A stretch of 64,000 nt of DNA, from positions 95,528-159,527 of the forward strand of contig NZ_NASD01000003.1 of the NCBI RefSeq assembly GCF_002142155.1. Reading direction: 5' to 3'. This document shows, piece after piece, positions 42,065-52,003 of the stretch. The notes below the pieces were generated by a model. That model was given only the letters and a program-made list of their open reading frames with translations. It did not search any database and was not told the origin of the DNA. The stretch's first letter is position 1. Each line of letters opens with the position of its first letter. This stretch comes from Gilliamella apis. Its GTDB lineage: Bacteria > Pseudomonadota > Gammaproteobacteria > Enterobacterales > Orbaceae. Both the position numbers and the translations under genes were made by a program.

Positions 42065-42694
42065 ATGTATACGGGTACTTTATTCATTATCTCAGCACCA
42101 AGTGGTGCTGGTAAATCAAGTCTTATTCGTGCCTATTTAGCACAAAAAAACCACCATCCAGCAAAAGTTTCAATTTCTCATACGACAAGAAAACCAAGAC
42201 CTGGTGAACAACAAGGTGAACATTACTATTTTGTTGATAATCAAGAATTTGAATCATTAATTAAGCAGAACGCTTTCGTGGAATATGCCCATGTATTCGA
42301 TCACTATTATGGAACATCTAAAGCCGAAATTGAGCAATCTCTATTGCAAGGTATTAATGTTTTTTTAGATATTGACTGGCAAGGTGCCGAACAAGTTAGA
42401 CAACAAATGCCTGAATCAAAAAGTATTTTTATCTTACCGCCATCACTCAAAGAACTTGAAAATCGACTCATCAAACGTGGTCAAGATGATGCTCAGGTGA
42501 TCAGCAAAAGAATGCATAAAGCTCAATCTGAAATTTCACATTTCAACGAATATGATTATGTAATTATCAACGATGATTTTGATGAATCATTAACTGCATT
42601 AAATGCCATTATGACTAGTGCTAGTCTTGAACAAAGCAAACAAGCCATAGCCCATCACCAACTATTAACCGATCTATTGACGGCGAAATATTAA
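42065..42694 (+). CDS. gmk: Guanylate kinase
   Basis: 209 residues. Phosphorylates GMP to GDP. P-loop [22 protein letters not shown] and GEHYYFVD (GMP binding), [11 protein letters not shown] and the lid RGQDD region. Monocistronic here; rpoZ-spoT, its common neighbours, are not present. Confidence 0.97.
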   Translation: MYTGTLFIISAPSGAGKSSLIRAYLAQKNHHPAKVSISHTTRKPRPGEQQGEHYYFVDNQEFESLIKQNAFVEYAHVFDHYYGTSKAEIEQSLLQGINVFLDIDWQGAEQVRQQMPESKSIFILPPSLKELENRLIKRGQDDAQVISKRMHKAQSEISHFNEYDYVIINDDFDESLTALNAIMTSASLEQSKQAIAHHQLLTDLLTAKY

Positions 42695-42710
42695 CTAAAT
42701 TTTAATAACC

Positions 42711-42740
42711 AATATCGCCGATCACTCGGCGATAGTAAAA
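42711..42740 (+). terminator. Terminator between gmk and gloA
   Basis: TATCGCCG/CGGCGATA stem with a 6-nt loop between the convergent genes. Confidence 0.6.
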
Positions 42741-42754
42741 TTTAAATAACTGAA

Positions 42755-43162
42755 TTAATTGCCTAATGCTTTAGTCGCTTGGCTATTTTGAATTAACTCT
42801 ATTTTATAACCATCGGGATCTTCAACAAAAGCAATAATCGTTTTACCACCTTTAACTGGACCTGCTTCACGGGTAACTCGACCACCAGCTTGACGAACAT
42901 CCTCACACATTTTAGCAACATCATCAACACCAATAGCAATATGACCAAAAGCAGTACCATGATCATATTTTTCAGTTCCCCAATTATAAGTTAATTCAAT
43001 TACTGAATTGGTTGATTCATCACCATAACCGACAAAAGCCAGTGAATATTGATATTCCGGGTTTTCACTAGTTCTAAGCAATGTCATTCCCATAACTCGA
43101 GTATAGAAATCAATTGATCGTTTTAAATCCCCGACTCGGATCATTGTATGTAATATACGCAT
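42755..43162 (-). CDS. gloA: Lactoylglutathione lyase (glyoxalase I)
   Basis: 135 residues. Converts the methylglyoxal-glutathione hemithioacetal to S-lactoylglutathione. Metal ligands visible: His5 (RILHTMIRV), Glu in [10 protein letters not shown], His in [11 protein letters not shown], Glu in YKIELIQ. Single gene. Confidence 0.96.
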   Translation of the reverse strand: MRILHTMIRVGDLKRSIDFYTRVMGMTLLRTSENPEYQYSLAFVGYGDESTNSVIELTYNWGTEKYDHGTAFGHIAIGVDDVAKMCEDVRQAGGRVTREAGPVKGGKTIIAFVEDPDGYKIELIQNSQATKALGN

Positions 43163-43300
43163 TACTATATAGTTCCTTATTTCTATTAAAACATTTAGTT
43201 TGAGTTTAGCGATTTGTGATTAGACAGGCAAATTTTTATGTCGACAAAATAATCAATTAGCTGATAAGGATAAAATAGCAAATAAGATAATTAAAATAGA

Positions 43301-43336
43301 AAAAAGCTTTCACTGATAACAAGTATAAGTGAAAGC
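43301..43336 (-). terminator. Intrinsic terminator after slyB
   Basis: GCTTTCACT/AGTGAAAGC stem followed on the minus strand by TTTTTT. Confidence 0.75.
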
Positions 43337-43390
43337 AAATTCAGATAAAACTAACAAGATTTGAATGATAGATTTGAAATAGATCAGATA

Positions 43391-43879
43391 TTATTTACCA
43401 CTATATCTTGGTGCGGCATTGATACGTTGACCATTAGTAATTAATTTAACATTTTGACCAGCATAAAACTGTTTAACATCACCTTTTTGTACGATAACAA
43501 AGTTAGAACCATTTTCTGGTTTAATTTCTAACTCAACTGCATCAGCTTGACTAGATTTGTTTTCAATCGCATCGCCTAAAATCGCACCACCAATAGCACC
43601 TGTTGCTGCGGCTAAGATTTGACCAGTACCATTACCTATTGTATTACCTAAAACGCCACCAATTACCGCGCCACCTAAAGGACCAGCAACATTTCCACCG
43701 TCTTTACCATTTGAATTTGCTTGAATCTTAACTGCCCTTACCGATACAACTGTACCATAACTTACTTGCTGAACTTGTTTTGCTTGGTCTGCTGTATAAA
43801 CATCGCCAGAATAGATATCACTATTACTACATCCAGATAAAATTGCTGCTAGAATAGTTAATGTGACGATTTTTTTCAT
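43391..43879 (-). CDS. slyB: SlyB/Pcp family outer-membrane lipoprotein
   Basis: 162 residues. Lipobox LSGC at 15-18. The glycine-zipper 2TM region is clear (PLGGAVIGGVLGNTIGNG, AATGAIGGAILGDAIE), then a small beta domain. In E. coli and Salmonella slyB responds to PhoPQ and protects outer-membrane proteins; regulation here is not visible. Confidence 0.9.
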   Translation of the reverse strand: MKKIVTLTILAAILSGCSNSDIYSGDVYTADQAKQVQQVSYGTVVSVRAVKIQANSNGKDGGNVAGPLGGAVIGGVLGNTIGNGTGQILAAATGAIGGAILGDAIENKSSQADAVELEIKPENGSNFVIVQKGDVKQFYAGQNVKLITNGQRINAAPRYSGK

Positions 43880-44045
43880 AATTTATTCCTCATATAATTT
43901 GAGTATATTTTTATACCTTGTTTAGAATAATATTCTTTTTGAAAAACAACAATATCATTTTCATTATTTTATCATTAGATAATACAATTTTTGGCTAACT
44001 TGAGTTATACTCAGCTCAATTGTTAATCTACCATACAATAAGTAC

Positions 44046-44231
44046 ATGAAACGGTTATTTTTTCCTTTACTATTATCAGTTATGATAACGGCCTGTCATG
44101 ATGAAAATCAGCAAACGACGATAAAAAATGAAACCGTCACACATCAATCTAAACCAGATTGTTTACAAGACAGACCAACTAAAAGTTTAAATTTTGACAC
44201 CATTCCAGTTAATGGTTGTCCAGTACAATAA
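44046..44231 (+). CDS. Small hypothetical lipoprotein
   Basis: 61 residues. Signal peptide FFPLLLSVMITAC with a lipobox (Cys17), then a polar tail with two more cysteines (PDCLQDRP, NGCPVQ). Ends 21 bp before seqA on the same strand. Not recognised. Confidence 0.5.
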   Translation: MKRLFFPLLLSVMITACHDENQQTTIKNETVTHQSKPDCLQDRPTKSLNFDTIPVNGCPVQ

Positions 44232-44252
44232 TTTAATAGGCAAAGTAACAGA

Positions 44253-44756
44253 ATGAAAACTATCGAAATCGACGAAGAACTTTATCAATTTATTGCAGGT
44301 CAAACTAAACATATTGGTGAAGATGCATCAAGTATTTTGCGACGTTTATTAAACTTTAACCAACCTGAAATGACTAAAGCTGATCCTATATTAGCCAAAG
44401 AAAATCATTACCCAATTTTTAATGATCTCCTTACTAGCGATACATTCACGAATGAAAAATCGATCATAAGCCGTTTTTTATTACTACTTGGCGCGCTATA
44501 TAACTACAACCCAGCACTATTTTCAATTGCAGCAACGTCACTACATGGCAGTAAACGGCAATACCTAGCTAAAGACAAACAATCCTTAGAAACTTCAGGA
44601 AAAAACACTAAACCAAGAGAAATTGTTGGTACCCCATATTGGGTAATTAGTAATACGAATACAGCGCGAAAACTATATATTATTGAATCGATTATGAGTG
44701 ACATGGGTATTTCAGAAAGCATGATTAATCAAGTTATCCATGCCTTTTTACCGTAG
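44253..44756 (+). CDS. seqA: Replication-initiation sequestration protein SeqA
   Basis: 167 residues. N-terminal oligomerisation domain (KTIEIDEELYQFIAGQT...LRRLL, 1-35) and C-terminal DNA-binding domain (SRFLLLLGALY, VGTPYWVISNTNTARK) that binds hemimethylated GATC. Slightly shorter than the 181-residue E. coli protein in the linker. Followed by pgm as in E. coli. Implies Dam methylation in this organism. Confidence 0.95.
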   Translation: MKTIEIDEELYQFIAGQTKHIGEDASSILRRLLNFNQPEMTKADPILAKENHYPIFNDLLTSDTFTNEKSIISRFLLLLGALYNYNPALFSIAATSLHGSKRQYLAKDKQSLETSGKNTKPREIVGTPYWVISNTNTARKLYIIESIMSDMGISESMINQVIHAFLP

Positions 44757-44830
44757 ACTATATAACAATTCACTAACATAATGATTATAAAAGTGAATAT
44801 TAAAATAAAGTTATGAAAGAGGAGTAAAAA

Positions 44831-46468
44831 ATGGCTAAGTCAAGCCGTGCGGGATTATTAGCTCAACCATCTGACCTAATTAATATCCAAACATTACAAA
44901 ATAACTATTATCAAATTCAACCAGATGTTGATAATGCTAGCCAATTAGTTATTTTTGGTACATCAGGTCATCGTGGCAGCTCAAATAAAGCCACCTTCAA
45001 CGAAGCACACATATTAGCAATTGCCCAAGCGGTAGCCGAGTATCGCAAAACAAACAATATCACTGGACCATGTTTTATTGGTCAAGATACTCATGCTTTA
45101 TCTGAACTTGCATTAAAATCAGTGCTTGAAGTCTTTGTAGCTAATGAACAAACCGTGGTTATAGCACAAAATTGGGGGTACACGCCGACACCAGTAATAT
45201 CGCATGCGATATTGACTTATAATCAGGATAAACAATCTCAATTAGCTGATGGTATTGTAATTACCCCTTCACATAATCCACCTGAAGATGGCGGTATAAA
45301 ATACAATCCAACTAATGGTGGTCCTGCCGATACTGATATTACCAAACAAATCGAAAACCGTGCTAATGAACTGCTAAGAAACAACCTTAATGGTGTTAAA
45401 CGTGTCAGCTTAGAAAAAGCGCTAAAATCAGACTTTGTACATACTAAAGAATATGAAACTGATTATGTCAACGATCTTGAAAATATTTTAGATCTATCAT
45501 TAATCAAGTCATCATCGCTAAAAATTGGTGTTGATCCCCTTGGCGGTGCATGTATTACCTATTGGCCTCGTATTGCTGAAAAGTACGGCATAAACCTTGA
45601 AATCGTCAATAATAAAATTGATCCAACATTTAGCTTTATGCATCTTGATCATGATCAAGTGATCCGTATGGACTGTTCAAGTCGCTGGGCGATGGCTGGT
45701 TTATTAAACCTTAAAGATAAATTTGATTTAGCTTTTGGTAACGATACTGATGCTGACCGTCACGGCATTGTTACACCGAAAGGATTAATGAACCCAAATG
45801 CTTACCTTTCAACTTGCGTAAACTATTTATTTCAAAATCGTCCACAGTGGCATCAAAATATCGCTATTGGTAAAACGCTAGTCACTAGCTCAATGATCGA
45901 CCGTGTAGCTAATAGCTTAAACAAAAAATATCTTGAATATCCTGTCGGTTTTAAATGGTATGCAGATGGCCTTTATCACGGTAAACTAGGTTTTGCTGGT
46001 GAAGAAAGCGCTGGCGGATCATTCTTAAGAACTAATGGCAAAGTTTGGGCAACGGATAAAGATGGTATCATCTTATGCCTATTAGCGGCTGAAATGACAG
46101 CAAAAACTGGCAAAAACCCACAAGAGCAATACCAAGCGCTTGAAGCTAAATTTGGTGTTTCTTATTATGGTCGAATTCAAGCGCCTGCATCATTTACTGA
46201 AAAACAAAAATTAGCCAAACTCGATGCCAGCCAATTAACTACAAATAAACTAGCCGGTGAAGAAATTACCCAATGCCTAACTACTGCACCAGCGAATAAC
46301 GCACCAATCGGTGGTTTAAAAGTTATCACGCAAAACGGTTGGTTTGCCGCTCGTCCGTCTGGTACTGAAGATGCCTATAAAATTTATGCGGAAAGCTTTA
46401 TAAGTAATGAGCATTTAGCAACCTTACAACAAGAAGCTCAGCAAATAGTGGCTAAAGCGATAAAATAA
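44831..46468 (+). CDS. pgm: Phosphoglucomutase (alpha-D-glucose)
   Basis: 545 residues. Interconverts glucose 1- and 6-phosphate. [22 protein letters not shown] with the phosphoserine, [10 protein letters not shown] for Mg2+, [10 protein letters not shown] for sugar specificity, and [15 protein letters not shown] for phosphate binding. Strong AGGAG site. Second gene of seqA-pgm. Confidence 0.97.
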   Translation: MAKSSRAGLLAQPSDLINIQTLQNNYYQIQPDVDNASQLVIFGTSGHRGSSNKATFNEAHILAIAQAVAEYRKTNNITGPCFIGQDTHALSELALKSVLEVFVANEQTVVIAQNWGYTPTPVISHAILTYNQDKQSQLADGIVITPSHNPPEDGGIKYNPTNGGPADTDITKQIENRANELLRNNLNGVKRVSLEKALKSDFVHTKEYETDYVNDLENILDLSLIKSSSLKIGVDPLGGACITYWPRIAEKYGINLEIVNNKIDPTFSFMHLDHDQVIRMDCSSRWAMAGLLNLKDKFDLAFGNDTDADRHGIVTPKGLMNPNAYLSTCVNYLFQNRPQWHQNIAIGKTLVTSSMIDRVANSLNKKYLEYPVGFKWYADGLYHGKLGFAGEESAGGSFLRTNGKVWATDKDGIILCLLAAEMTAKTGKNPQEQYQALEAKFGVSYYGRIQAPASFTEKQKLAKLDASQLTTNKLAGEEITQCLTTAPANNAPIGGLKVITQNGWFAARPSGTEDAYKIYAESFISNEHLATLQQEAQQIVAKAIK

Positions 46469-46501
46469 AAAAGTAGATTAAACAATTAATCTATTCAATA
46501 T

Positions 46502-46553
46502 AAAACCAGATGAATAATGCTCTAAATCATAGCACAATCATCTGGTTTTTCTT
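46502..46553 (+). terminator. Intrinsic terminator after pgm
   Basis: AAAACCAGATGA/TCATCTGGTTTT stem with T run; marks the end of the core segment before array 2. Confidence 0.8.
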
Positions 46554-46636
46554 TCCCAAAAACCCCGTTCCTCAACTTTTTTTGGTTACTAGCTGATGTT
46601 ATAACTAGCGTTAGCGATTTATTGGCGGGATTTTAG

Positions 46637-46995
46637 GCTTTAAAAACCCCGTTCCTCAATTTTTTTGGTTCGCTGAGTTTCGGACGTTTGTTGTTTTGTG
46701 GTTATTTCTATACGGTGATTACGTCCGAGTTAAGAGGGTTGCCGCGAACCCTCTTTACAATCTCCCGCGGCGACCACGCAAGTGGTCACTGCGTGACTGC
46801 CTTCCGCCTTCGTTCGCTCTTAACGCACCGGCTGTGATTTGTTCCTGACAAAGCACCGCCTTGGCAAACATCCCTGTTTGCCATGCTAACCTCACTCAGT
46901 TGTCAGCACGTTGCGAATGCCGCACCACAAAATCGCTTTTTATCGCCCACTTCGTTAACGTCAACGCCATTGCCTTGGCAGGGCAATGATTGTTT
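46637..46995. repeat. Multi-hairpin intergenic repeat, copy F
   Basis: Long form with the CATTGCC/GGCAATG 3' extension. The GTCAC/GTGAC hairpin carries loop TGC. Preceded at 46556-46586 by a truncated edge of another copy. Confidence 0.8.
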
Positions 46996-47017
46996 AACGT
47001 CTTAGCATTATTTTTCT

Positions 47018-47065
47018 TATCCTCAGCTTCAATACCTAAGAACTAAGAAATAATAGCTAAGGATA
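47018..47065 (-). other. Conserved hairpin spanning adhesin stop codon
   Basis: TATCCTTAGC/GCTGAGGATA pairing over the last codons and TAG, as at 2259 and 4469. Confidence 0.45.
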
Positions 47066-48472
47066 GGTACATATTCCGTAGCCAGAGCTTCCCCCCCTAA
47101 CCCAAATTTTACCGCTCAAGAAAACCCTAAAGTAAACTCGGCTATCACTCGTCTGCTCACTCGTTAAATAGGATTTTTCGTAATATAAATCTCTGATGAA
47201 GTTGGCATTAGGGTAATGATCCAGCTCCCCCCATTCCGCGAAAAATCCTACACCAATGTAAGGCCGGGCATAATTACCATCAGGATACGGAGGCGTTGCC
47301 TCTACTACTTCATTTACATTATCTCCACATCTATGTTGTAGAACAGATCCCTGACAACCCGCATTAGTTAAATCCTTGACCTTTGGAAGACGGTATCCTC
47401 CAATCTTATTACACCAAGATTCCATACTAGAATAGGTATAGGTACTTCCATAATTACCCCGATTAACAAACCACTGCTTTAACACAAATCCATATTTGAG
47501 GACGGCATTACCACTGCTATCACGACCGACTAACTCAAATACTTGAGGTAAAGATAGTCTGTTGATTTGACCTGGATTATCTGAACTCCATTGCGATGGT
47601 GTAGCAACAGGACCTGTTAGGGTGACTCGAACGCGGGTACTTGTTGAATTGGTCATAGTAGCAGTAATACCACCATGAGAAACCGGCGCCCAAGATAAGA
47701 CCTGATTATTACCAACAATATCTAAATCAAAATACAAATTATTAGCCCCCGTAGTCGGGAAGTTTGAACCATAAGACGACGGCGTGACTGACTGTGTTAG
47801 AACCCCCCCCTTATCCCTGTCCCAAATGGAAGCAGGAACAATAAATCCATTAGCAGGTTGTGGGGTAGGTCTTGCAAAACAAATCAATGGCGATGATATA
47901 TTAGGATTAGGATTAATATAATAAACGGCATTACTTGCACTAAAACGACTTTCATTAGGCACACCATAACGTGTTTTTAATGTACCGCTATCATTAGATA
48001 AGGTTAATTTATATGGCGCTTTACAAATATTAAGCACTTCATTACGGGCCACAGCTAGACCCCATTTATCAACAATAGATAAATTTAAACTACCGGTAGC
48101 GGTGACACCATTAACGCCCTGACCATCGCCATCATCATCTCCCCAATAATTATACGGTGTGCCAATAAGTGAACTTAATGCAATAGAATTAGTATTCCTT
48201 GGTACTAACATACCAATATCATTAAAACTCTGACCAGCAACAGGTAAAATGATAGGATTTCTATAACTCGAATTATTGGTTGTCGGAGTAAATGTTCTAC
48301 CATCAGAAAGGGATATCCCGAGTAGCGCTTCGGTATTTGTTACCCGAGTTCGACCACCATCAAAGGTTAAATAAGGTGCTGAGCCATAAATAATATTGGT
48401 CGTTTTAGTGGTTAATGCATAGTTAGAAAAAGAGATAGACTGTAAAACAACCATGGTTAATACCAAAACCAT
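47057..48472 (-). CDS. Secreted DUF823-like adhesin, array 2 copy 1
   Basis: 471 residues from the internal ATG. Nearly the same N-terminal ~180 residues as the array 1 copies more than 40 kb away. Private segments are ICFARPTPQPANGFIVPAS and the C-terminal ~100 residues (YIGVGFFAEWGELDHYP...YGICTYP). Contains GDDDGDGQ and WCNKIGGYRLPKVKDLTNA. The open frame continues upstream through the conserved leader to the out-of-frame ATG at 48660. Confidence 0.7.
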   Translation of the reverse strand: MVLVLTMVVLQSISFSNYALTTKTTNIIYGSAPYLTFDGGRTRVTNTEALLGISLSDGRTFTPTTNNSSYRNPIILPVAGQSFNDIGMLVPRNTNSIALSSLIGTPYNYWGDDDGDGQGVNGVTATGSLNLSIVDKWGLAVARNEVLNICKAPYKLTLSNDSGTLKTRYGVPNESRFSASNAVYYINPNPNISSPLICFARPTPQPANGFIVPASIWDRDKGGVLTQSVTPSSYGSNFPTTGANNLYFDLDIVGNNQVLSWAPVSHGGITATMTNSTSTRVRVTLTGPVATPSQWSSDNPGQINRLSLPQVFELVGRDSSGNAVLKYGFVLKQWFVNRGNYGSTYTYSSMESWCNKIGGYRLPKVKDLTNAGCQGSVLQHRCGDNVNEVVEATPPYPDGNYARPYIGVGFFAEWGELDHYPNANFIRDLYYEKSYLTSEQTSDSRVYFRVFLSGKIWVRGGSSGYGICTYP

Positions 48473-48621
48473 CGGCCGAGATAAAAAGACTAAACCAAGA
48501 AATTTTGAAAAATTTTGCCGGAATTTCGGAAATTTTGGAAATTGCTGAAATAATAAATTGTAGTGAAATAATAAACGGTATGAGCTTAACTTTAGAGAGG
48601 TGAATTTATAGGTTGGGCAGG

Positions 48622-48645
48622 TTGTGTGTTGTGTGTTGTGTGTTG
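48622..48645 (-). repeat. Heptanucleotide tandem repeat, 3 units plus 3 nt
   Basis: TTGTGTG three times plus TTG (plus strand). Confidence 0.85.
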
Positions 48646-48781
48646 AAAATTATAATCCATATCAGATATCCTTGTCAATCTAATTTAATTATTTATTTAA
48701 AATTTCAAGCCTAATGGCATGAAATTTATCCATTTGTATAAATATGCTATAAAAGTATAGTGATTGCAAAAAACCATGCAA
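48622..48781 (-). promoter_or_regulatory. Promoter and phase-variable leader
   Basis: TTGCAT (48776-48781), 16-nt spacer, TATACT (48754-48759), AAGGA, ATG (48658-48660), heptamers. ATG-to-ACC distance 38 nt, out of frame. Confidence 0.6.
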
Positions 48782-48886
48782 CTTTTTTTGACGGTTTAAT
48801 TGTTAACTTTTGTAAAGGCGAATGTAATATTACGTTTTAATTACGCCCTTAAAACCTATTTTGGAGAAACTTTAGGGGGATTTTTA

Positions 48887-49174
48887 GGCTTTAAAAACCC
48901 CGTTCCTCAATTTTTTGGTTCGCTGAGTTTCGGACGTTTGTTGTTTTGCGGTTGTTTCTATACGGTGATTACGTCCGAGTTAAGAGGGTTGGCGCCAACC
49001 CTCTTTACCATCTCCCGCGGCGACCACGCAAGTGGTCACGATGTGACTGCCTTCCGCCTTCGTTCGGTCTTAACGCACCGGCTGTGATTTGTTCCTGACA
49101 AAGCACCGCCTTGGCAAACATCCCTGTTTGCCATGCTAACCTCACTCAGTTGTCAGCACATTGCCAATGTCGCT
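48887..49174. repeat. Multi-hairpin intergenic repeat, copy G
   Basis: Long form, first of three tandem units (G, H, I) with about 390-bp period between two adhesin genes. Perfect GGCGCC-centred palindrome. Confidence 0.8.
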
Positions 49175-49270
49175 AAATAAGAAGCACTAAACTAATTTAT
49201 AAAAATAAACGTTTATTATCAGTAATAGCTGATGTTATAACTAGCGTTAGAGATTTATTGGATGGATTTT

Positions 49271-49560
49271 AGGCTTTAAAACCCCCTTTCCTCAAAATTT
49301 TTTAGTTGTTTGAGTTTCGGACGTTTGCTGTTTTGTGGTTGTTTCTATACGGCGATTACGTCCGAGTTAAGAGGGTTGGCGCCAACCCTCTTTACAATCT
49401 CCCGCGGCGACCACGCAAGTGGTCACTGCGTGACTGCCTTCCGCCTTCGTTCGCTCTTAACGCACCGGCTGTGATTTGTTCCTGACAAAGCACAGCCTTG
49501 GCAAACATCCCTGTTTGCCATGCTAACCTCACTCAGTTGTCAGCACATTGCGAATGTCGC
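49271..49560. repeat. Multi-hairpin intergenic repeat, copy H
   Basis: Long form; hairpin loop TGC in GTCAC/GTGAC; first stem pair CGGACG/CGTCCG retained. Confidence 0.8.
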
Positions 49561-49666
49561 TAAATTAAATACACCAAACTTATTTGCCAAAATAAACGTT
49601 TATGTTTATAGCAAGCTAATTTTAGTTTTAAAACCAATTTCGGAGAAACTTTAGGGGGATTTTTTG

Positions 49667-49947
49667 GCTTTAAAAACCCCTCTCCTCAAAATTTTTGGTT
49701 GTTTTAGTTTCGGACGTTTTGTTGTTTTGCGGTTGTTTCTATACGGTGATTACGTCCGAGTTAAGAGGGTTGGCGCCAACCCTCTTTACAATCTCCCGCG
49801 GCGACCACGCAAGTGGTCACGATGTGACTGCCTTCCGCCTTCGTTCGCTGTTAACGCTCCTTGGCAAACATCCCTGTTTGCCATGCTAACCTCACTCAGT
49901 TGTCAGCACATTGCCAATGTCGCGCCACAAAATCGCTTTTTATCGCC
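49667..49947. repeat. Multi-hairpin intergenic repeat, copy I
   Basis: Short form, ending in the 'cgccacaaaatcgctttttatcgcc' tail shared with copies A and K. Lies next to the 3' end of the adhesin gene at 50009. Confidence 0.8.
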
Positions 49948-50008
49948 CTAACGGTATTTTTCTTATACCTAGCTCTTTAGTTCAAGAGCTAAGAATTAAG
50001 AAAAAACA

Positions 50009-51469
50009 CTAAGGATAGACGCAAACCCCGTAACGCTCAGAATACATATTCACACTTATAGCACCAGTGTTCGAGTTAACCACAAAAAAGGCATTATGAG
50101 GGCTTCTATCACTCGTCCAATAGTATGCATCATCATAATTGCGACCGCCGTGGAAATCGCCTCCGGAATAATCTTGCATCTTCCCCCACTCCGAGAAGAA
50201 TCCCGCACCAATGTGACGCGTGTAATAATTATTGGGTGCTGATGGTGTAGCACCAACAGAACCTTCACAGTAATAAGGATTTCCTACACCTTCGCCCTTG
50301 CAGGACGCGTTAGTTAAATCCTTAACCGTAGGCATACGATATCCAACCTTAGTACACCATGTTGATGTATCACGATAAGTGTAGAAACGCTTTTGTCGGT
50401 TGACGAACCACTGCTTTAACACAAAACCATACTTCACCACGACCCCAGTCTCCCTACCACCATCTTTCATTTTACCAACTATCTCAAATGCCTGCGGCAA
50501 AGATGGTATACCGATAGGACTCGGATTATTTGTATCCTTTTGCGAATTATCTGTAATGGCAGGACCTGTTAGAGTGACAGTGATACTCGTACTGCTATTT
50601 TTTGACGATCTGGTTATCGTCGCCTTAATATCACCAGATGTAATCACCTCCCAATCTATATACATATGTCTAACACCACCAATTTCTAAATCAAAAGACA
50701 AATTATTAGCACCAGTAGTCGGAAAATTTAAATCATAAGACGATGGCGTAAATGACTGAGTAAGAAAACCCATATTAGGGTTCCACATGGAAGCTGGGCC
50801 AAGATGACGTTTATAAATCCAACTGCTATCAGGTAGTAAAGCTCCCCCAAATCTCATGTTAGGTTTAGCAACACAAATTTGTTGTTGTGACTCTACCTTA
50901 GGATTAATGTAGTATATAATGTAAGAATCATGAATAAATCTTTCATTAGGTATGCCATAACGTGTTTTTAATGTAATGTCAGTGTTACTTAATGTTAATA
51001 TATACGGCGCTTTACAAATATCCAGCACCTCATTACGCGCAACCGGTTGACCTTTTCTATCAACAATAGATAAATTTATACTACCGGTAGCGGTGATACC
51101 ATCAATACCCTGACCATCGCCATCATCATCACCCCAATAATTATAAGGCTCACCAATAAGTGAACTTAATTCAATTGAATCAGCATTCTTTGGCACTACC
51201 ATATCAATATCCTCAAAACTCTGACCTGCAACGGGTAAAATGATAGGGTCGACATCTGAACGAATACTTCCGCCGTCGAATTTTCTACCATCAGAAAGGG
51301 ATATCCAATGCAGCTTATTGGGAAAGAATGTCTCCGTCACCCGAGTACGACCACCATCGAAGGTTAAATAAGGCGCTGAACCTTGAATAATATTGGTCGT
51401 TTTTGTGGTTAATGCATAATTAGCAAAAGAGATAGACTGTAAAACAACCATGGTTAATACCAAAACCAT
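50009..51469 (-). CDS. Secreted DUF823-like adhesin, array 2 copy 2
   Basis: 486 residues from the internal ATG. A more divergent copy: ETFFPNKLHWISLSDGRKF replaces the usual NTEALLGISLSDGRTF block, and the middle has IDWEVITSGDIKATITRSS. Retains the signal peptide, GDDDGDGQ, WCTKVGYRMPTVKDLTNA, RHIGAGFFSEWG and the terminal GVCVYP. The first 20 residues are identical to other copies although the next 60 differ, which suggests a conserved 5' cassette joined to a diverged body. Confidence 0.7.
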   Translation of the reverse strand: MVLVLTMVVLQSISFANYALTTKTTNIIQGSAPYLTFDGGRTRVTETFFPNKLHWISLSDGRKFDGGSIRSDVDPIILPVAGQSFEDIDMVVPKNADSIELSSLIGEPYNYWGDDDGDGQGIDGITATGSINLSIVDRKGQPVARNEVLDICKAPYILTLSNTDITLKTRYGIPNERFIHDSYIIYYINPKVESQQQICVAKPNMRFGGALLPDSSWIYKRHLGPASMWNPNMGFLTQSFTPSSYDLNFPTTGANNLSFDLEIGGVRHMYIDWEVITSGDIKATITRSSKNSSTSITVTLTGPAITDNSQKDTNNPSPIGIPSLPQAFEIVGKMKDGGRETGVVVKYGFVLKQWFVNRQKRFYTYRDTSTWCTKVGYRMPTVKDLTNASCKGEGVGNPYYCEGSVGATPSAPNNYYTRHIGAGFFSEWGKMQDYSGGDFHGGRNYDDAYYWTSDRSPHNAFFVVNSNTGAISVNMYSERYGVCVYP

Positions 51470-51600
51470 CGGCCGAGGTAAACAGGCTAAATTAAGAAAT
51501 TTTGAAAACGCTTGCCGAATTTGCTGGAAAAATAAATTGTAATGAGATAATAGGCCGTGCGTGCTTAACTTTACTAACGTTAAATTATAGGTTGGGCAGG

Positions 51601-51624
51601 TTTGGTGTTTGGTGTTTGGTGTTT
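51601..51624 (-). repeat. Heptanucleotide tandem repeat, 3 units plus 3 nt
   Basis: TTTGGTG three times plus TTT (plus strand). Confidence 0.85.
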
Positions 51625-51759
51625 TAAATTATAATGCATATCGACAATCCTGTCAATTAAATTGATGATTTATTTGCAATTTTATGCCTGACAGCATAAA
51701 ATTTATCCATTTATATAAATATAGTTCAAAAATTATAGTGATTGGAAAAAACCATGCAA
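51601..51759 (-). promoter_or_regulatory. Promoter and phase-variable leader
   Basis: TTGCAT (51754-51759), 16-nt spacer, TATAAT (51732-51737), AGGA, ATG (51637-51639), heptamers. ATG-to-ACC distance 38 nt, out of frame. Confidence 0.6.
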
Positions 51760-51865
51760 CTTTTTTTGATGGTTTAATTGTTAACTTTTGTAAAGGTGAA
51801 TGTAATATTATGTCTTAATTACGCCCTTAAAACCAATTTCGAAGAAACTTTAGGGGGATTTTTAG

Positions 51866-51893
51866 GCTTTAAAAACCCCGTTCCTCAAATTTT
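51866..51893. repeat. Truncated edge of multi-hairpin repeat
   Basis: Only the TTTAAAAACCCC-TTCCTCAA boundary is present, followed at 51927-51944 by a separate perfect palindrome CCGTCCCA/TGGGACGG. Confidence 0.6.
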
Positions 51894-52003
51894 TTATCTT
51901 AAAAATCCCAATCCTCAAAAATAACCCCGTCCCAGTTGGGACGGATGGTTGTCGCCACAACATTGCTTTAGCCACCCACGTCATAATTCGCTTGGTTATT
52001 GAA

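Noticed and set aside
49664..49951. Plus-strand frames encoding DYVRVKRVGANPLYNLPRRP-like peptides in most hairpin repeats
   Set aside because: Starts, ends and lengths differ between copies, two frames compete, there is no Shine-Dalgarno, and variation preserves hairpins rather than codons.
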